Positions 8,288-16,773 of a DNA stretch of 64,000 nt are shown in pieces (position 1 is the stretch's first letter; each line of letters opens with the position of its first letter). The notes below the pieces were generated by a model. The model saw only the letters and a list, made by a program, of their open reading frames with translations, did not search any database and was not told the DNA's origin. The position numbers were made by a program, and so were the translations under genes. Origin of the DNA: JBCBSZ01 sp039818945 (GTDB lineage: Bacteria; Actinomycetota; Acidimicrobiia; Acidimicrobiales; Poriferisodalaceae); NCBI GenBank assembly GCA_039818945.1, contig JBCBSZ010000008.1, positions 1 to 64,000 of the forward strand, written 5' to 3'.

Positions 8288-9058
8288 TCATGCGGCGAGG
8301 TCGCCGGTCGCCCAGCGGATGCTGCGCCGGAGCAGCTCGTGGTAGGCGGGCTGCTCCCACGAGCCTCGTTCGATCTGCGGGTAGAGCGGGATCATCGGCT
8401 GCATGTCCCAGTGGCCCCGGCAGTGGCCGAGGGTGTTGTAGAGCACGCTGCCCTCGCCGTAGGGGCGGAGGTAGACGACGGGCCGGGGGTCGTCGTCGGG
8501 CCAGTCGTTCTCGAGGAAGCCCGGCCCGGTGTTGCCGTGCCAGCGGGTGTGCATCAGCAGCTGGTGCTCCTCGGCGTCGTGCAGCTCGCAGAGGTACAGC
8601 TCGTCGTCGGTCTCGAAGGGCTCGATGCCGCTGACGAGGGGGTGGTCCGGCTCGGTCACCTCCACCGTGAACGGCTGGATGGGTGGGTGGGCGATGAACT
8701 GCGAGCCCAGCACCTTCGCGACGGGCCCGAGGATGCGGGGCGTGGCGAAGCCGTCGGGATAGCGCTCGATGGCCGAGTTGGTGCCGTGCAGCGCCAACCA
8801 CCTCCCGCCCTCGCGCACGTAGCGCTCCAAGGCGAGCTGCTGCTCCTCGGTCGGTCGCTTGTCGCAGGTGTAGCTGACGAGGAAGTCGGCGTTCGTGATC
8901 GCGTGCAGGTCGGAGTAGTCCTCGGCGACCCGCACGCGGATGCGCTCGTCCTCGCCGAGCAGGGTCAGCAGCTGCAGGCGCGCGTAGTCGAAGTCGTGCC
9001 ATCGCCCACCGCACACCAGGTAGGCATCGATGCGATCGTCCGCGCTGCGCTCCGTCAT
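8288..9058 (-). CDS. ThuA-like domain protein
   Basis: A 256-residue protein resembling the ThuA (trehalose utilisation) family of glutamine-amidotransferase-like folds: N-terminal YLVCGGRWHDFDYAR, a strand-turn LVSYTCDKRPTEEQ, the WLALHGTNSAIE turn at the position of the amidotransferase nucleophile elbow, then HPLVSGIEPFETDDELYLCE and a C-terminal VLYNTLGHCRGHW, all common in ThuA-like proteins. Enzymatic activity is unproven in this family; many act in sugar metabolism. The gene starts 10 bases after the SDR gene and precedes E1alpha by 22 bases, so it is part of the same operon. Confidence 0.75.
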   Translation of the reverse strand: MTERSADDRIDAYLVCGGRWHDFDYARLQLLTLLGEDERIRVRVAEDYSDLHAITNADFLVSYTCDKRPTEEQQLALERYVREGGRWLALHGTNSAIERYPDGFATPRILGPVAKVLGSQFIAHPPIQPFTVEVTEPDHPLVSGIEPFETDDELYLCELHDAEEHQLLMHTRWHGNTGPGFLENDWPDDDPRPVVYLRPYGEGSVLYNTLGHCRGHWDMQPMIPLYPQIERGSWEQPAYHELLRRSIRWATGDLAA

Positions 9059-9068
9059 CGCCGCCGCC

Positions 9069-9827
9069 TCAGTAGTTGACGCGCTTCAGGAAGCCGCCGT
9101 CGACGACGAGGTTCACGCCGTTGACGTGCTTGGCCGCCGGCGAGGCGACGAATGCGACCGCGTTGGCGACGTCCTCGGCCGAACCCAGCTCGCCGCCCGG
9201 GTGCACCTTCTGCGTCGACTCGAAGAACGGGCCCATGTTCTGCTTGATCATGTCCCAGTCGCCGCCGTCGATGAAGATCGGGCCCGGCGACACGACGTTG
9301 GACCGGATGCCGTCGGCGCCGAGCACCTGGGCCTGACCGCAGCCGTAGTTGACGACGGCCGCCTTGAAGGCGGAGTAGCTGTTGGCGCCGGAGGCGAAGT
9401 GCTCCTGCACGGCGGTGGTCGCGATCGAGACCACGCACGCCGAGTCGGACTCCTTCAGGAACGCCTTGGCCTCGTCGACACCGCGCACGAGGGCCATCAG
9501 GTCGACCTCGAAGTTGTTCTGCCAGGCGTCCAGCGACCGGGCCGGCTTCGCCGAGGTGTTGTGGACGTAGATGTCGATGCCGCCCAGCGCCTCGGCCGAG
9601 TCGCGGATCCAACCGCGCAGCTGCTCGTCGTCGCCCGCGTCGACGACGCCGCCCACGACGGTGCCCTTCGCCGCCAGCTCGCCCTTGGCCGCCTCGACGT
9701 CGTCGGCCGATCGAGCGCAGATGGCGACGCTGGCGCCCTCGTCGAGCATCCGCTCGGCGATCGCCCGCCCGATGCCCTTGGTCGATCCGGTGACGAGCAC
9801 CTTCTTGCCGGCAAGTCCGAGGTCCAT
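9069..9827 (-). CDS. Short-chain dehydrogenase/reductase (SDR)
   Basis: A 252-residue classical-size SDR. The nucleotide-binding motif TGSTKGIG is near the N-terminus and the catalytic pair is in NSYSAFK (YxxxK). Two usual motifs deviate: the NNAG motif reads HNTS, and the column expected to hold the catalytic serine, 13 residues before the tyrosine, appears to be threonine. The C-terminus GVNLVVDGGFLKR is normal. As first gene of the operon with the E1/E2 genes it may reduce or oxidise the substrate or product of that complex, for example an acyloin, but that is inference. Confidence 0.85.
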   Translation of the reverse strand: MDLGLAGKKVLVTGSTKGIGRAIAERMLDEGASVAICARSADDVEAAKGELAAKGTVVGGVVDAGDDEQLRGWIRDSAEALGGIDIYVHNTSAKPARSLDAWQNNFEVDLMALVRGVDEAKAFLKESDSACVVSIATTAVQEHFASGANSYSAFKAAVVNYGCGQAQVLGADGIRSNVVSPGPIFIDGGDWDMIKQNMGPFFESTQKVHPGGELGSAEDVANAVAFVASPAAKHVNGVNLVVDGGFLKRVNY

Positions 9828-10141
9828 GTGTTCTGTCCCTTGTTGTCCAGTGTCGTGCGGGAGCCTCGCCCCGACCGACCGATCGCCAGTTCCGCTGTCA
9901 GCCCCCGGGGCCGCGCACGCCGAGAGCGCCCGACCGGGCCGACCTCCGTGCAGCTCGTGCGGGCCGTCGGGTGGGAGGGGCCGCGGCTGGCCGCGCCAGG
10001 GGTTCCTCGCTCACGTGCACCCGACTCCCTCCTCCCCGGCGGGCGAGGCTAGTTGCGGGCTTCGGCCCGACGGCAATCCGTCGCGGCGGTCGGGCAGGCT
10101 TGATCCTTGTGTCCCGGTACCGGCGAGCCGACGGTGGAGGT
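9828..10141. other. 314-base divergent intergenic region
   Basis: No supported gene lies here. It must hold the promoters of the minus-strand SDR operon and of the plus-strand M15 peptidase. Near the peptidase there are two adjacent hairpins (10057-10083, listed separately). I could not pick clear -35/-10 pairs, and no tRNA-like fold was seen. Confidence 0.6.
10057..10083 (+). promoter_or_regulatory. Two adjacent hairpins upstream of M15 peptidase
   Basis: GGGC-TTCG-GCCC (10057-10068, a UUCG-type tetraloop hairpin) shares its last base with CGACGG-CAAT-CCGTCG (10068-10083). They lie about 60-85 bases before the peptidase start and could form structure in its mRNA leader or terminate something upstream. 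No known riboswitch class was recognised. Confidence 0.35.
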
Positions 10142-11332
10142 GTGGACCTTCGCCGCGCTCGCCTCGGCCTCGTCGCCGTCGGACTCGGGCTCTTGCTCGG
10201 GACCACGGTCGCGCCGTTCGCGAGCGCCCAGGAGACCCTCGACGAGCTCCAGGACGAGCGTGAAGCCGTCCAGGAGGACCAGCGCGAGACCGACGAGGTG
10301 CTCGATGCGCTGACCCTCGACCTCGACGTCGCCGAGGCCGAGCTGCGCCGGCTCGACCAGCTCGCCACCGATGCCCGCGCCGCCGCCGTCCAGGCGCGGA
10401 CCGACGCCGACGACGCCGCGGCCGAGGCGGCTCGCTCGTCGTCGTCGGCCGACCTCGCCACCGCCGAGCTCGGCCACCTCGAGCGCCGCGCTGCCTTCTT
10501 CGCCGTCGAGCTCTACACCGGCAACGCCGAGACCCGCAGCCTCGAAGGCCTCCTGCGGGGTGATCTGTTCGCCGACGCGACCGTCGACATCGTCATGGGC
10601 ACGGTGATCGGCGAGAACACGTCGTTCGCCGAGCAGGTCGACGACGCCGTCGACACGCTCACCGAGCGGCGCGACGCCGCCAGCTCGGCCACCACCCGGG
10701 CGCAGGAGCTCTCCGACGAGGCGGTGCGGGCGCTGGTCGTCGCCGACGATGCCGAGGCCGAGCACCTCGCCTTCGTCGTCGCGCTGCAGGAGCGCCTCGA
10801 CCACACCCTCGCCGAGGCCGAGGCGCTCAAGGAGCTCGACGCCGAGCTCGCCGAGCGCATCCGCGCCCGCGAGGCCTACCTCGCCTCCCTGCTGCCACCC
10901 CGTGCGCCCGGTCGGGGCAACGTCGGCCCACCGGTCGGCATCGACCAGACCACCGTCGTGCGGGGCTTCCGGGTCAACGTCGAGATCGCCGACCAGGTCG
11001 AGGGGCTGCTCGCCGCGGCCGAGGAGGCAGGCCTGAACCTGGGTGGTGGCGGCTGGCGCGACGGCGCCTCGCAGATCGAGCTGCGCCGAGCGCACTGCGG
11101 ACCGACCGAGTTCGACATCTACGTCCGCCCGGCCAACGAGTGCCGACCGCCGACCGCCCGCCCCACGACGTCCATGCACGAGCGGGGCCTGGCGCTCGAC
11201 ATCTCGAACGACGGCGTCCTCATCACGACCCGCCAGAACCCGGCCTACCTCTGGCTGATCGAGAACGCCGCGGACTACGGCTTCTTCAACCTCCCCAGCG
11301 AGCCCTGGCACTGGTCGGTGAACGGCCGCTGA
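10142..11332 (+). CDS. Secreted coiled-coil M15-family peptidase (VanY/D-Ala-D-Ala carboxypeptidase-like)
   Basis: About 396 residues. A signal peptide (hydrophobic LGLVAVGLGLLLG ending ASA|Q) is followed by a long Ala/Glu/Asp-rich coiled coil (roughly 30-270), as in cell-wall hydrolase regulators, and a C-terminal M15 domain with zinc-ligand motifs SMHERGLALD (SxHxxGxAxD) and EPWHWSVNG. It probably trims peptidoglycan peptides. The start is uncertain: GTG 10142 gives a clean signal peptide but GGAGG sits too close; GTG 10109 in the same frame is an alternative with a longer n-region. Shared cysteines in RRAHCG and NECRPP may form a disulfide. Confidence 0.82.
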   Translation: MDLRRARLGLVAVGLGLLLGTTVAPFASAQETLDELQDEREAVQEDQRETDEVLDALTLDLDVAEAELRRLDQLATDARAAAVQARTDADDAAAEAARSSSSADLATAELGHLERRAAFFAVELYTGNAETRSLEGLLRGDLFADATVDIVMGTVIGENTSFAEQVDDAVDTLTERRDAASSATTRAQELSDEAVRALVVADDAEAEHLAFVVALQERLDHTLAEAEALKELDAELAERIRAREAYLASLLPPRAPGRGNVGPPVGIDQTTVVRGFRVNVEIADQVEGLLAAAEEAGLNLGGGGWRDGASQIELRRAHCGPTEFDIYVRPANECRPPTARPTTSMHERGLALDISNDGVLITTRQNPAYLWLIENAADYGFFNLPSEPWHWSVNGR

Positions 11333-11366
11333 TGACCGGCTGATCCGTACGACCGGCCCTGCGACG

Positions 11367-12113
11367 ATGGGCGGCGTGGACCGCGTGGACGTCGTGCTCG
11401 CCAACAACGACCGGGTGACGCTGCGGGTCGGTGACACGTTCCTGAAGGTCGATGCCGACCGGGCGCGCACGGAGGTCGAGGTCGAGGCGATCAGCTCGGC
11501 CCCGGTCCCGACGCCACGGATCCTGTGGCACACGCCGCCCGTCCTGGCGCTCGCCGCCGTCCCCGGCCGGCCCCTCGGGCGGCTGGGCGAGCCGTCGACC
11601 GCCTCCGCGGCGGCGTGGGTGGCGACGGGAGCGGCGCTCCGGCGGCTCCACGACGCGCCGCTGCCCGTCCGGCCGACGGTGGGCGTGGACGAGCTCGCCT
11701 CCCGGCTCGTCGACGGGTGCGAGTGGCTCGTGGCCCACGATGTCCTCCCCGCCGAGGCCGTCGGGCGCAGCCGTCTGATCGCCGAGGCGGTGCTGCGGCC
11801 CTGGACGCCGGCGTTCGTCCACGGCGACCTGCACGTCGAGCACGTCTTCGTCGAGGGCGACGAGGTCGCCGGCATCATCGACTGGTCCGAGGCCGGCCAG
11901 GGCGATCCCCTGGCCGATCTGGCCACGCTGACCCTGGCGAACGAGGAGCACCTCGACGACGTCCTCAGCGGGTACGGCGCCGACGTCGACCGCGAGCTGA
12001 TCCGCGCCTGGTGGGCGTGGCGGTGCATCGTCGCGATCCCGTGGTTGGCCGACAACGGCTACGGCCCGCCCGAGCGCTACCCGGAGCTCGCGGTGCTCCG
12101 GTCGATGGCCTGA
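11367..12113 (+). CDS. Aminoglycoside phosphotransferase-like kinase
   Basis: A 248-residue APH/choline-kinase fold protein. The catalytic Brenner motif is FVHGDLHVEHVF (Asp and downstream residue for catalysis) and the metal-binding DFG-equivalent is GIIDWSEAGQGDPLADLA. The N-lobe is short, so it is below the usual 280-300 residues of antibiotic kinases. Substrate unknown; this superfamily includes sugar, homoserine and antibiotic kinases, and resistance should not be assumed. It starts 34 bases after the peptidase stop on the same strand. Confidence 0.82.
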   Translation: MGGVDRVDVVLANNDRVTLRVGDTFLKVDADRARTEVEVEAISSAPVPTPRILWHTPPVLALAAVPGRPLGRLGEPSTASAAAWVATGAALRRLHDAPLPVRPTVGVDELASRLVDGCEWLVAHDVLPAEAVGRSRLIAEAVLRPWTPAFVHGDLHVEHVFVEGDEVAGIIDWSEAGQGDPLADLATLTLANEEHLDDVLSGYGADVDRELIRAWWAWRCIVAIPWLADNGYGPPERYPELAVLRSMA

Positions 12114-12298
12114 CGACCGCGCCGGACCGGGCTCAAGATCGGCGATCGAGGTGCCGATGGAGGCTGGTCGATCGGACGGCCCACCGGTGTTGGTGCCCAC
12201 GATCCGCCACCTCCTGTCGAGCCGGTGAAGGATGTCACCCCCTCGGCGGGAAGGGGACGTCGGGCCGTAGCGTTGATCGGTTTGTAGGAGGTAACGCC

Positions 12299-12526
12299 AT
12301 GTTGGCGATGATGATTCTGTTCGGAGCGCTCGTGGCGCTCATGGTGGCGTTCGGCGTGTCCGCCGAGCGGCGCAACCAGGCGCCCTTCACCGAGCTCGGC
12401 GCCCAGGAGCTGCAGCAGTTCACCCGTCCCCCCGGTGCTGATGCGCCCACGCCCTACGGCCTTCGCGACGGTCGTCCGTCGAAGGTGACCAACGGCAAGC
12501 TGGAGGCGGTCTCGCTCCCCGGCTGA
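12299..12526 (+). CDS. Small membrane protein of unknown function
   Basis: A 75-residue protein: one N-terminal transmembrane helix (MLAMMILFGALVALMVAFGV), then a basic and polar cytoplasmic-type tail ending in GRPSKVTNGKLEAVSLPG. Not recognised as a known family. It has the best ribosome-binding site of the neighbourhood (AGGAGGT, seven bases before ATG 12299), so it is probably well expressed. The 185 bases upstream hold its own promoter; the ABC transporter genes follow 64 bases later. Confidence 0.72.
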   Translation: MLAMMILFGALVALMVAFGVSAERRNQAPFTELGAQELQQFTRPPGADAPTPYGLRDGRPSKVTNGKLEAVSLPG

Positions 12527-12590
12527 GGCCTGAGCACGCTTCGCTGCGAAACCCGGGTGCGCCGATGGGCGCCGCGTGGTTCCGTGGCAC

Positions 12591-13556
12591 ATGACCGGTG
12601 GGACCGCACTCGACGTCGACGGTCTCTCGCGCACCTTCGTCAGTGGCCGCCGCTCCCAGCGGCGCCGGATCGAGGCGGTGCGGGACCTGTCCTTCACCGT
12701 GGAGGCCGGTGAGCGCCTCGCGTTCATCGGCCCGAACGGGGCCGGGAAGTCGACGTCGATCAAGATGCTCACCGGCATCCTCCGCCCGACCGGCGGCACG
12801 GCGACGGTCCTCGGCATCGTGCCCTGGGCCGATCGCCGCCGGCTGACCCGGCGCATCGGCACCCTCTTCGGGCAGCGGTCGCAGCTGTGGACCGAGCTGA
12901 GCCCGCGCGCTTCGTATCGGATGCTCGGCGCCGTGTTCGGCCTCGACGATGCTCACCTCGATGGCCGCATAGCGGAGCTCGGTGAGCTCTTCGACGCCGC
13001 CGACCTCTTCGATCGGCCGGTGCGGACGCACTCGCTCGGGCAGCGGATGCGCTGCGAGCTCGCCGCGTGCCTGCTGCACGAGCCGGAGCTGCTGTTCCTC
13101 GACGAGCCGACCATCGGTCTCGATCTCCTCGGCAAGCAACGGTTCCGCGACCTCCTCGTGCGGGTCAACGAGGAGCTGGGCACCACCGTCTTCCTCACCA
13201 GCCACGACGTCGCCGACATCGAGCACGTGGCCCACCGGGCGGTCGTCGTCAACCACGGCTCGCTCATCTCGGACGAGTCCGTCGACGCCATGCGACGGAC
13301 CCTCTTCGCGACCAAGCGCGTCGACGTCGGTCTGGAGCGGCCGGCCGATCCGGCCGACGTCGCTCGCATCCTCGGCGCCGGCGTCGAGGTGAGCGCGCCG
13401 AGCGACTCGCTGCTCCGCCTCGATGTCGACACGACGGTCCAACCGATCCGGCAGGTCCTTGACACCGTCCTGGCCACGCTCCCCGTGGCCGACCTCAGCG
13501 TGCTCGATCCGCCCCTGGAGCAGGTGATCGGCGAGATCTACGAGCGGCCGGCATGA
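12591..13556 (+). CDS. ABC transporter ATP-binding protein (ABC-2 exporter)
   Basis: About 321 residues: Walker A GPNGAGKST, Q-loop region FGQRSQLW, a signature sequence of the form HSLGQRMRCELAA (SLGQR replaces the textbook LSGGQ, common in this subfamily), Walker B LLFLDEPT and switch His in TSHDVADIEH. The C-terminal extension resembles that of Nod/DrrA-type exporters. The start is taken as ATG 12591; an in-frame GTG at 12576 is equally possible because neither has a clear ribosome-binding site. The stop overlaps the first permease gene (ATGA). Confidence 0.9.
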   Translation: MTGGTALDVDGLSRTFVSGRRSQRRRIEAVRDLSFTVEAGERLAFIGPNGAGKSTSIKMLTGILRPTGGTATVLGIVPWADRRRLTRRIGTLFGQRSQLWTELSPRASYRMLGAVFGLDDAHLDGRIAELGELFDAADLFDRPVRTHSLGQRMRCELAACLLHEPELLFLDEPTIGLDLLGKQRFRDLLVRVNEELGTTVFLTSHDVADIEHVAHRAVVVNHGSLISDESVDAMRRTLFATKRVDVGLERPADPADVARILGAGVEVSAPSDSLLRLDVDTTVQPIRQVLDTVLATLPVADLSVLDPPLEQVIGEIYERPA

Positions 13557-14350
13557 CCGGTCACCGCGGCGCGCTCGGCGCCTACCGGCGGGCGGTCGAG
13601 ACCGAGGCCGCCCGCGAGCTGTCGTCGCCGCCGGGGTTGGTCGTTGCCGGGGTCTTCTACCTGATGGTCACCGCCGTGTTGTCCGGCCTGTGGGCCACCG
13701 CGGCGTCGGCCAACGGTGGCGAGATCGTCGGGTACACGGCGACGGCGCTCATCTGGTACATCGCCACCGCGGAGGCGGCGACCGTCTCGCTCCCGCTCCG
13801 ATTGATCGAGGAGGTCGGCGACGACATCGCCAGCGGCCGCATCGGCTCCGAGCTGTTGCGACCGATCGGCGTGCTCCCGATGCGGATCGCCCTCCGGGTC
13901 GGCGCCTTCCTGCCGCGCCTCGCGGTCTGCGCGCTCGTCGGCATCACCTTCTCCTGGATCATCGGCGGCGCGCCGCCGAGCTACGCCGCGCTGGCCCTCG
14001 CCGCCCCGTCGCTGCTGTTGGCCGTGACGATCAGCGTCGTGGCGCAGCACGCCTTTGCCGGCGTGTCGTTCTGGCTCGCCGACGCGAAGGGCGCCTGGTT
14101 CCTGTGGTCGAAGCTCGTCTTCGTGCTCGGCGGCATGCTGCTGCCGCTGGAGGTCCTCCCCGACGCGCTGGCCAACGTCGCCCGGGCGCTGCCGTTCATG
14201 GCGATGGCCTACGCACCGGCCCGCCTCGCATCCGGCCACGTCGAGCCGTGGCTGCTGCTGGTCCAGGTCGGTTGGTTGGTCGTCGCGGTGTGGGTCGCCG
14301 CACGCGTCTTCGCCGCCGGTGAGCGACGCCTGCTCGAGGAGGGGGCGTGA
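13553..14350 (+). CDS. ABC-2 family permease (first)
   Basis: A 265-residue membrane protein with about six hydrophobic segments, resembling the ABC2_membrane_6 type of permease (YLMVTAVLSGLW, TVSLPLRLIEEVGDDIASGR, LLRPIGVLPMRIALRVG). The cytoplasmic loop with the ELLRPI motif is typical of this subfamily. It overlaps the ATPase gene by 4 bases and the next permease by 4 bases, so the three genes form one exporter. Substrate unknown. Confidence 0.86.
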   Translation: MTGHRGALGAYRRAVETEAARELSSPPGLVVAGVFYLMVTAVLSGLWATAASANGGEIVGYTATALIWYIATAEAATVSLPLRLIEEVGDDIASGRIGSELLRPIGVLPMRIALRVGAFLPRLAVCALVGITFSWIIGGAPPSYAALALAAPSLLLAVTISVVAQHAFAGVSFWLADAKGAWFLWSKLVFVLGGMLLPLEVLPDALANVARALPFMAMAYAPARLASGHVEPWLLLVQVGWLVVAVWVAARVFAAGERRLLEEGA

Positions 14351-15114
14351 ACGGCCTGGGCCGGACCTGGGCCGGCGCATGGTCCGAGGCGTGGGCCAAC
14401 CGGAGGGGCTTCTGGTTCCAGGTCGCGGTGATGCTCGTCAACGACGTGATCTGGATCGTCTTCTGGTACCTCTTCTTCGACCGGGTCGGCGAGATCCGCG
14501 GCTGGACCGTCGACGAGCTCGTCCTGCTCTTCGCCATCCTCACGACATCGGCCGGCTTCGTGCTGGGTCTGCTCGCCAACGTGCGGCGGATCGGCGAGTT
14601 GGCTGCGACCGGCGGGCTCGATGCCGTGCTGACGCTGCCGACCGCGACCCTGCCGCACGTGCTCGTGCGCCGCATCGAGACGTCGAACGTCGGCGACCTG
14701 CTCTTCGGTGTCGTGCTCTTCGCCGTGTTGGGCGACCCGACGCCGGCTCGGACGGCGCTGTTCGTCTTCGGGGTCGCCTGCGCTTCGGCGATCATGATCG
14801 GCTTCCTGGTCCTGGTCGGTTCGCTCGGCTTCTTCGTCGGCCGGAACGAGGGCGGCGAGCTCGGGTTCCACGCCCTCCTGCTGTTCTCGTCGTACCCCGT
14901 GGACGTCTTCGGCGGCGCGGCGAAGGTCTTCCTCTACACGGTCGTCCCGGCCGGGTTCGTCACCTCGGTGCCGACCGAGCTCATCACCGACCCCGATCCG
15001 GCGATGGCCCTCGCGGTCGCAACCGTCGCCTCCGGTGTGCTCGTCGTCGGCTGGCTGACGTTCCGCGCCGGCCTGCGCCGCTACACCAGCGGCGCCGTGT
15101 GGACCTCGGCCTGA
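14347..15114 (+). CDS. ABC-2 family permease (second)
   Basis: A 255-residue permease of the same subfamily as its neighbour (VNDVIWIVFWYLFFDRVGEI, GGLDAVLTLPTATLPHVLVR, SYPVDVFGGAAKVFLYTVVP). The two probably heterodimerise with the adjacent ATPase dimer. GTG 14347 overlaps the preceding stop (GTGA) and has a strong GAGGAGG upstream inside the previous gene. Confidence 0.86.
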   Translation: MNGLGRTWAGAWSEAWANRRGFWFQVAVMLVNDVIWIVFWYLFFDRVGEIRGWTVDELVLLFAILTTSAGFVLGLLANVRRIGELAATGGLDAVLTLPTATLPHVLVRRIETSNVGDLLFGVVLFAVLGDPTPARTALFVFGVACASAIMIGFLVLVGSLGFFVGRNEGGELGFHALLLFSSYPVDVFGGAAKVFLYTVVPAGFVTSVPTELITDPDPAMALAVATVASGVLVVGWLTFRAGLRRYTSGAVWTSA

Positions 15115-15130
15115 CCGAGCGCGCCGAAGC

Positions 15131-15149
15131 CGCCCGCAGGCCGCGGGCG
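15131..15149. terminator. Bidirectional hairpin between convergent genes
   Basis: A perfect 7-bp stem CGCCCGC - AGGCC - GCGGGCG lies between the exporter stop (15114) and the HNH gene stop (15173). No T-run. Likely terminates both transcripts. Confidence 0.6.
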
Positions 15150-15172
15150 CTCCGGTCGTCGGTTGCTCCAGC

Positions 15173-16321
15173 TCAGGACGGCGAGATGCCGCTTCGTGGG
15201 AGCCAGTGGTCGGGTTCGCGTTCGGGCGGTGGGTGGAAGTGGAGGTCGTGGTCGGGGGAGCCGGTGGTGGTCCATCTGCCCTCGTGGACGAAGCGGTGGT
15301 GGTGGCGGCAGAGGTGGAGGAGGTTGTCGAGGCGGTGCGCTCCGCCGTCGGCCCGATGGGTGAGGTGGTGGATGTCGCAGCGATGGGCGGTGACGGTGCA
15401 GCCCGGGAAACGGCAGGTCGGATCTCGCACCAGTAAGGCTCGGCGTTGGCCGACGGTGACCGTGGGGGTGGCTTCGGTGACGTCGAGGATCGAGCGCCCC
15501 CGTCGGGTGACCGTCGAGGTCGATGCATCGCAGGTGAGTCGTTCGGCGGTGACCGCGGGGATGGGGAGGCCTTCGATGTCGGCTCGGGGAGTGACGTGCT
15601 CGGGGGCGTCGAGGTGGTGGTCGATGACGACGGTGGCGTTGATGGGTTGGTCGTTGGTGGCGAGCGCGACGAGGGCGTCGGCGTTGCGCTGGCCGAGCGA
15701 TCGAGGCGGTCCGCCGGCGGGATCGGGATCGTTGCGGTTCGCCACCAGCGCGGCGGAGACCGCAGCCCCACCGTCGGGGTCGAGGGTGCCGGTCAGTGAC
15801 CAGCCACCGAACAGGGTCGGTCGCAGGTGCACGGAGCGTTGCTGCCAGACGGCTTCGGCGTCGTCGGCGGCGAGCTCGCGGTCGCAGTGCTGGCGCCAGG
15901 CGCCCAGGGTCCGTTCGAAGGCCGGCACCGACTCGTGTCGGGCGGCGTCGAGCAACGCGACCTCGTCGCGTTGGGCGTGCTCGACACGACGGTCCCCGAC
16001 CGCGCGGGCGAGGGCATCGAGATGGGCAGCGGTGATCTCACCGGCAGTGAACGCCTCAGCGAACCGGGCCAGCTGCGCACACAGCTTCGAGCGCTCGACC
16101 AGTCGGCGGGCATCGGTCGCATCCAGGCGACCGAACAGGCCCAGCCACTCCTCCGCCGAGCGCGCCCCGTCGAAGGCCCACCACGACGTCTCGAGCCACT
16201 CGCCCACGGCACCGGTCAGCTCGGCCTGCAGCTCCTGCAACCGGTCGCAGAGCTCCACGACTCGCCCCGTCGTTGCTCGGGCGGCGACCACGTCCACGAC
16301 CTCCGTTCGACTCGAACACAT
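15173..16321 (-). CDS. DUF222 / HNH endonuclease (13E12 repeat family), LexA-controlled
   Basis: A 382-residue protein of the actinobacterial 13E12 family: an alpha-helical DUF222 region (about 20-300) followed by an HNH nuclease domain with DPTCRFPGCTVTAHRCDIHH, then LTHRADGG, DNLLHLCRHHH and FVHEG. The two paired cysteines and the IHH are the zinc and catalytic features of HNH enzymes. Family function is unknown, but several mycobacterial members are reported to be DNA-damage induced. The start codon itself lies inside a perfect LexA-box match and a -10-like TACGAT sits six bases upstream, so the gene is probably leaderless and SOS-repressed. Confidence 0.9.
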   Translation of the reverse strand: MCSSRTEVVDVVAARATTGRVVELCDRLQELQAELTGAVGEWLETSWWAFDGARSAEEWLGLFGRLDATDARRLVERSKLCAQLARFAEAFTAGEITAAHLDALARAVGDRRVEHAQRDEVALLDAARHESVPAFERTLGAWRQHCDRELAADDAEAVWQQRSVHLRPTLFGGWSLTGTLDPDGGAAVSAALVANRNDPDPAGGPPRSLGQRNADALVALATNDQPINATVVIDHHLDAPEHVTPRADIEGLPIPAVTAERLTCDASTSTVTRRGRSILDVTEATPTVTVGQRRALLVRDPTCRFPGCTVTAHRCDIHHLTHRADGGAHRLDNLLHLCRHHHRFVHEGRWTTTGSPDHDLHFHPPPEREPDHWLPRSGISPS

Positions 16322-16326
16322 GTTCG
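16313..16326 (-). promoter_or_regulatory. LexA (SOS) box covering the start codon of the HNH gene
   Basis: The sequence CGAACACATGTTCG is a full match to the Gram-positive/actinobacterial SOS consensus CGAACRNRYGTTYG. The ATG of the HNH gene (16321-16319, minus) is inside it. A -10-like hexamer TACGAT lies at 16333-16328, placing the predicted transcription start at the ATG, so bound LexA would directly block initiation. Confidence 0.8.
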
Positions 16327-16363
16327 TATCGTACCGGAGGGGTGTGTCGTGGATTCGTGGACC

Positions 16364-16750
16364 TCACCGACCGAGCAGCGACGACCAGGACTGGCCGGGC
16401 TGGTAGGTGCCGATCGTCCACTCGTGGCCGTCGAGGTCGGTGAACCGGGCCCGCCACGTGCCCCACTCGGTCTGCTCGGGGCCGTACACCTCGGTGGCGC
16501 CCCGTTCGAGGAGGCTGGCGTAGAGGTCCGGCACCTCCTCGACGACGAGGTAGAGGCCAGGTGCCGCCGACGCCGTGACGTCGCCCGAGCCGCCCATGAC
16601 GACGGCGTCGCCGCGCCGGAGCTCGCAGTGGACGATCTCGCCGTCCTCGCCGGGCTGCTCGGTCACGACCTCGAAGCCGAGTCCCTCGGTGAGGAAGTCC
16701 CGGGATCGGGTTCCGTGGTGGAAGGTGAGGTACGGGACGAGTGAGGACAC
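16364..16750 (-). CDS. VOC (glyoxalase/bleomycin-resistance fold) protein
   Basis: A 128-residue single-repeat VOC protein: VPYLTFHHGTRSRDFLTEGL at the N-terminus, LYLVVEEVPDLYASLLERGA in the middle and WRARFTDLDGHEWTIGTYQP at the end, the usual strands that hold metal ligands (His and Glu). Start GTG 16750 has AGGAG six bases upstream. Function within this large superfamily cannot be assigned. It is divergent from the nitroreductase gene. Confidence 0.8.
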   Translation of the reverse strand: MSSLVPYLTFHHGTRSRDFLTEGLGFEVVTEQPGEDGEIVHCELRRGDAVVMGGSGDVTASAAPGLYLVVEEVPDLYASLLERGATEVYGPEQTEWGTWRARFTDLDGHEWTIGTYQPGQSWSSLLGR

Positions 16751-16773
16751 GATGGGCTCCTGGTCGACGACGG

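Noticed and set aside
11367..12113. Antibiotic resistance determinant
   Set aside because: The kinase has only superfamily-level motifs, a short N-lobe and no resistance-type context.
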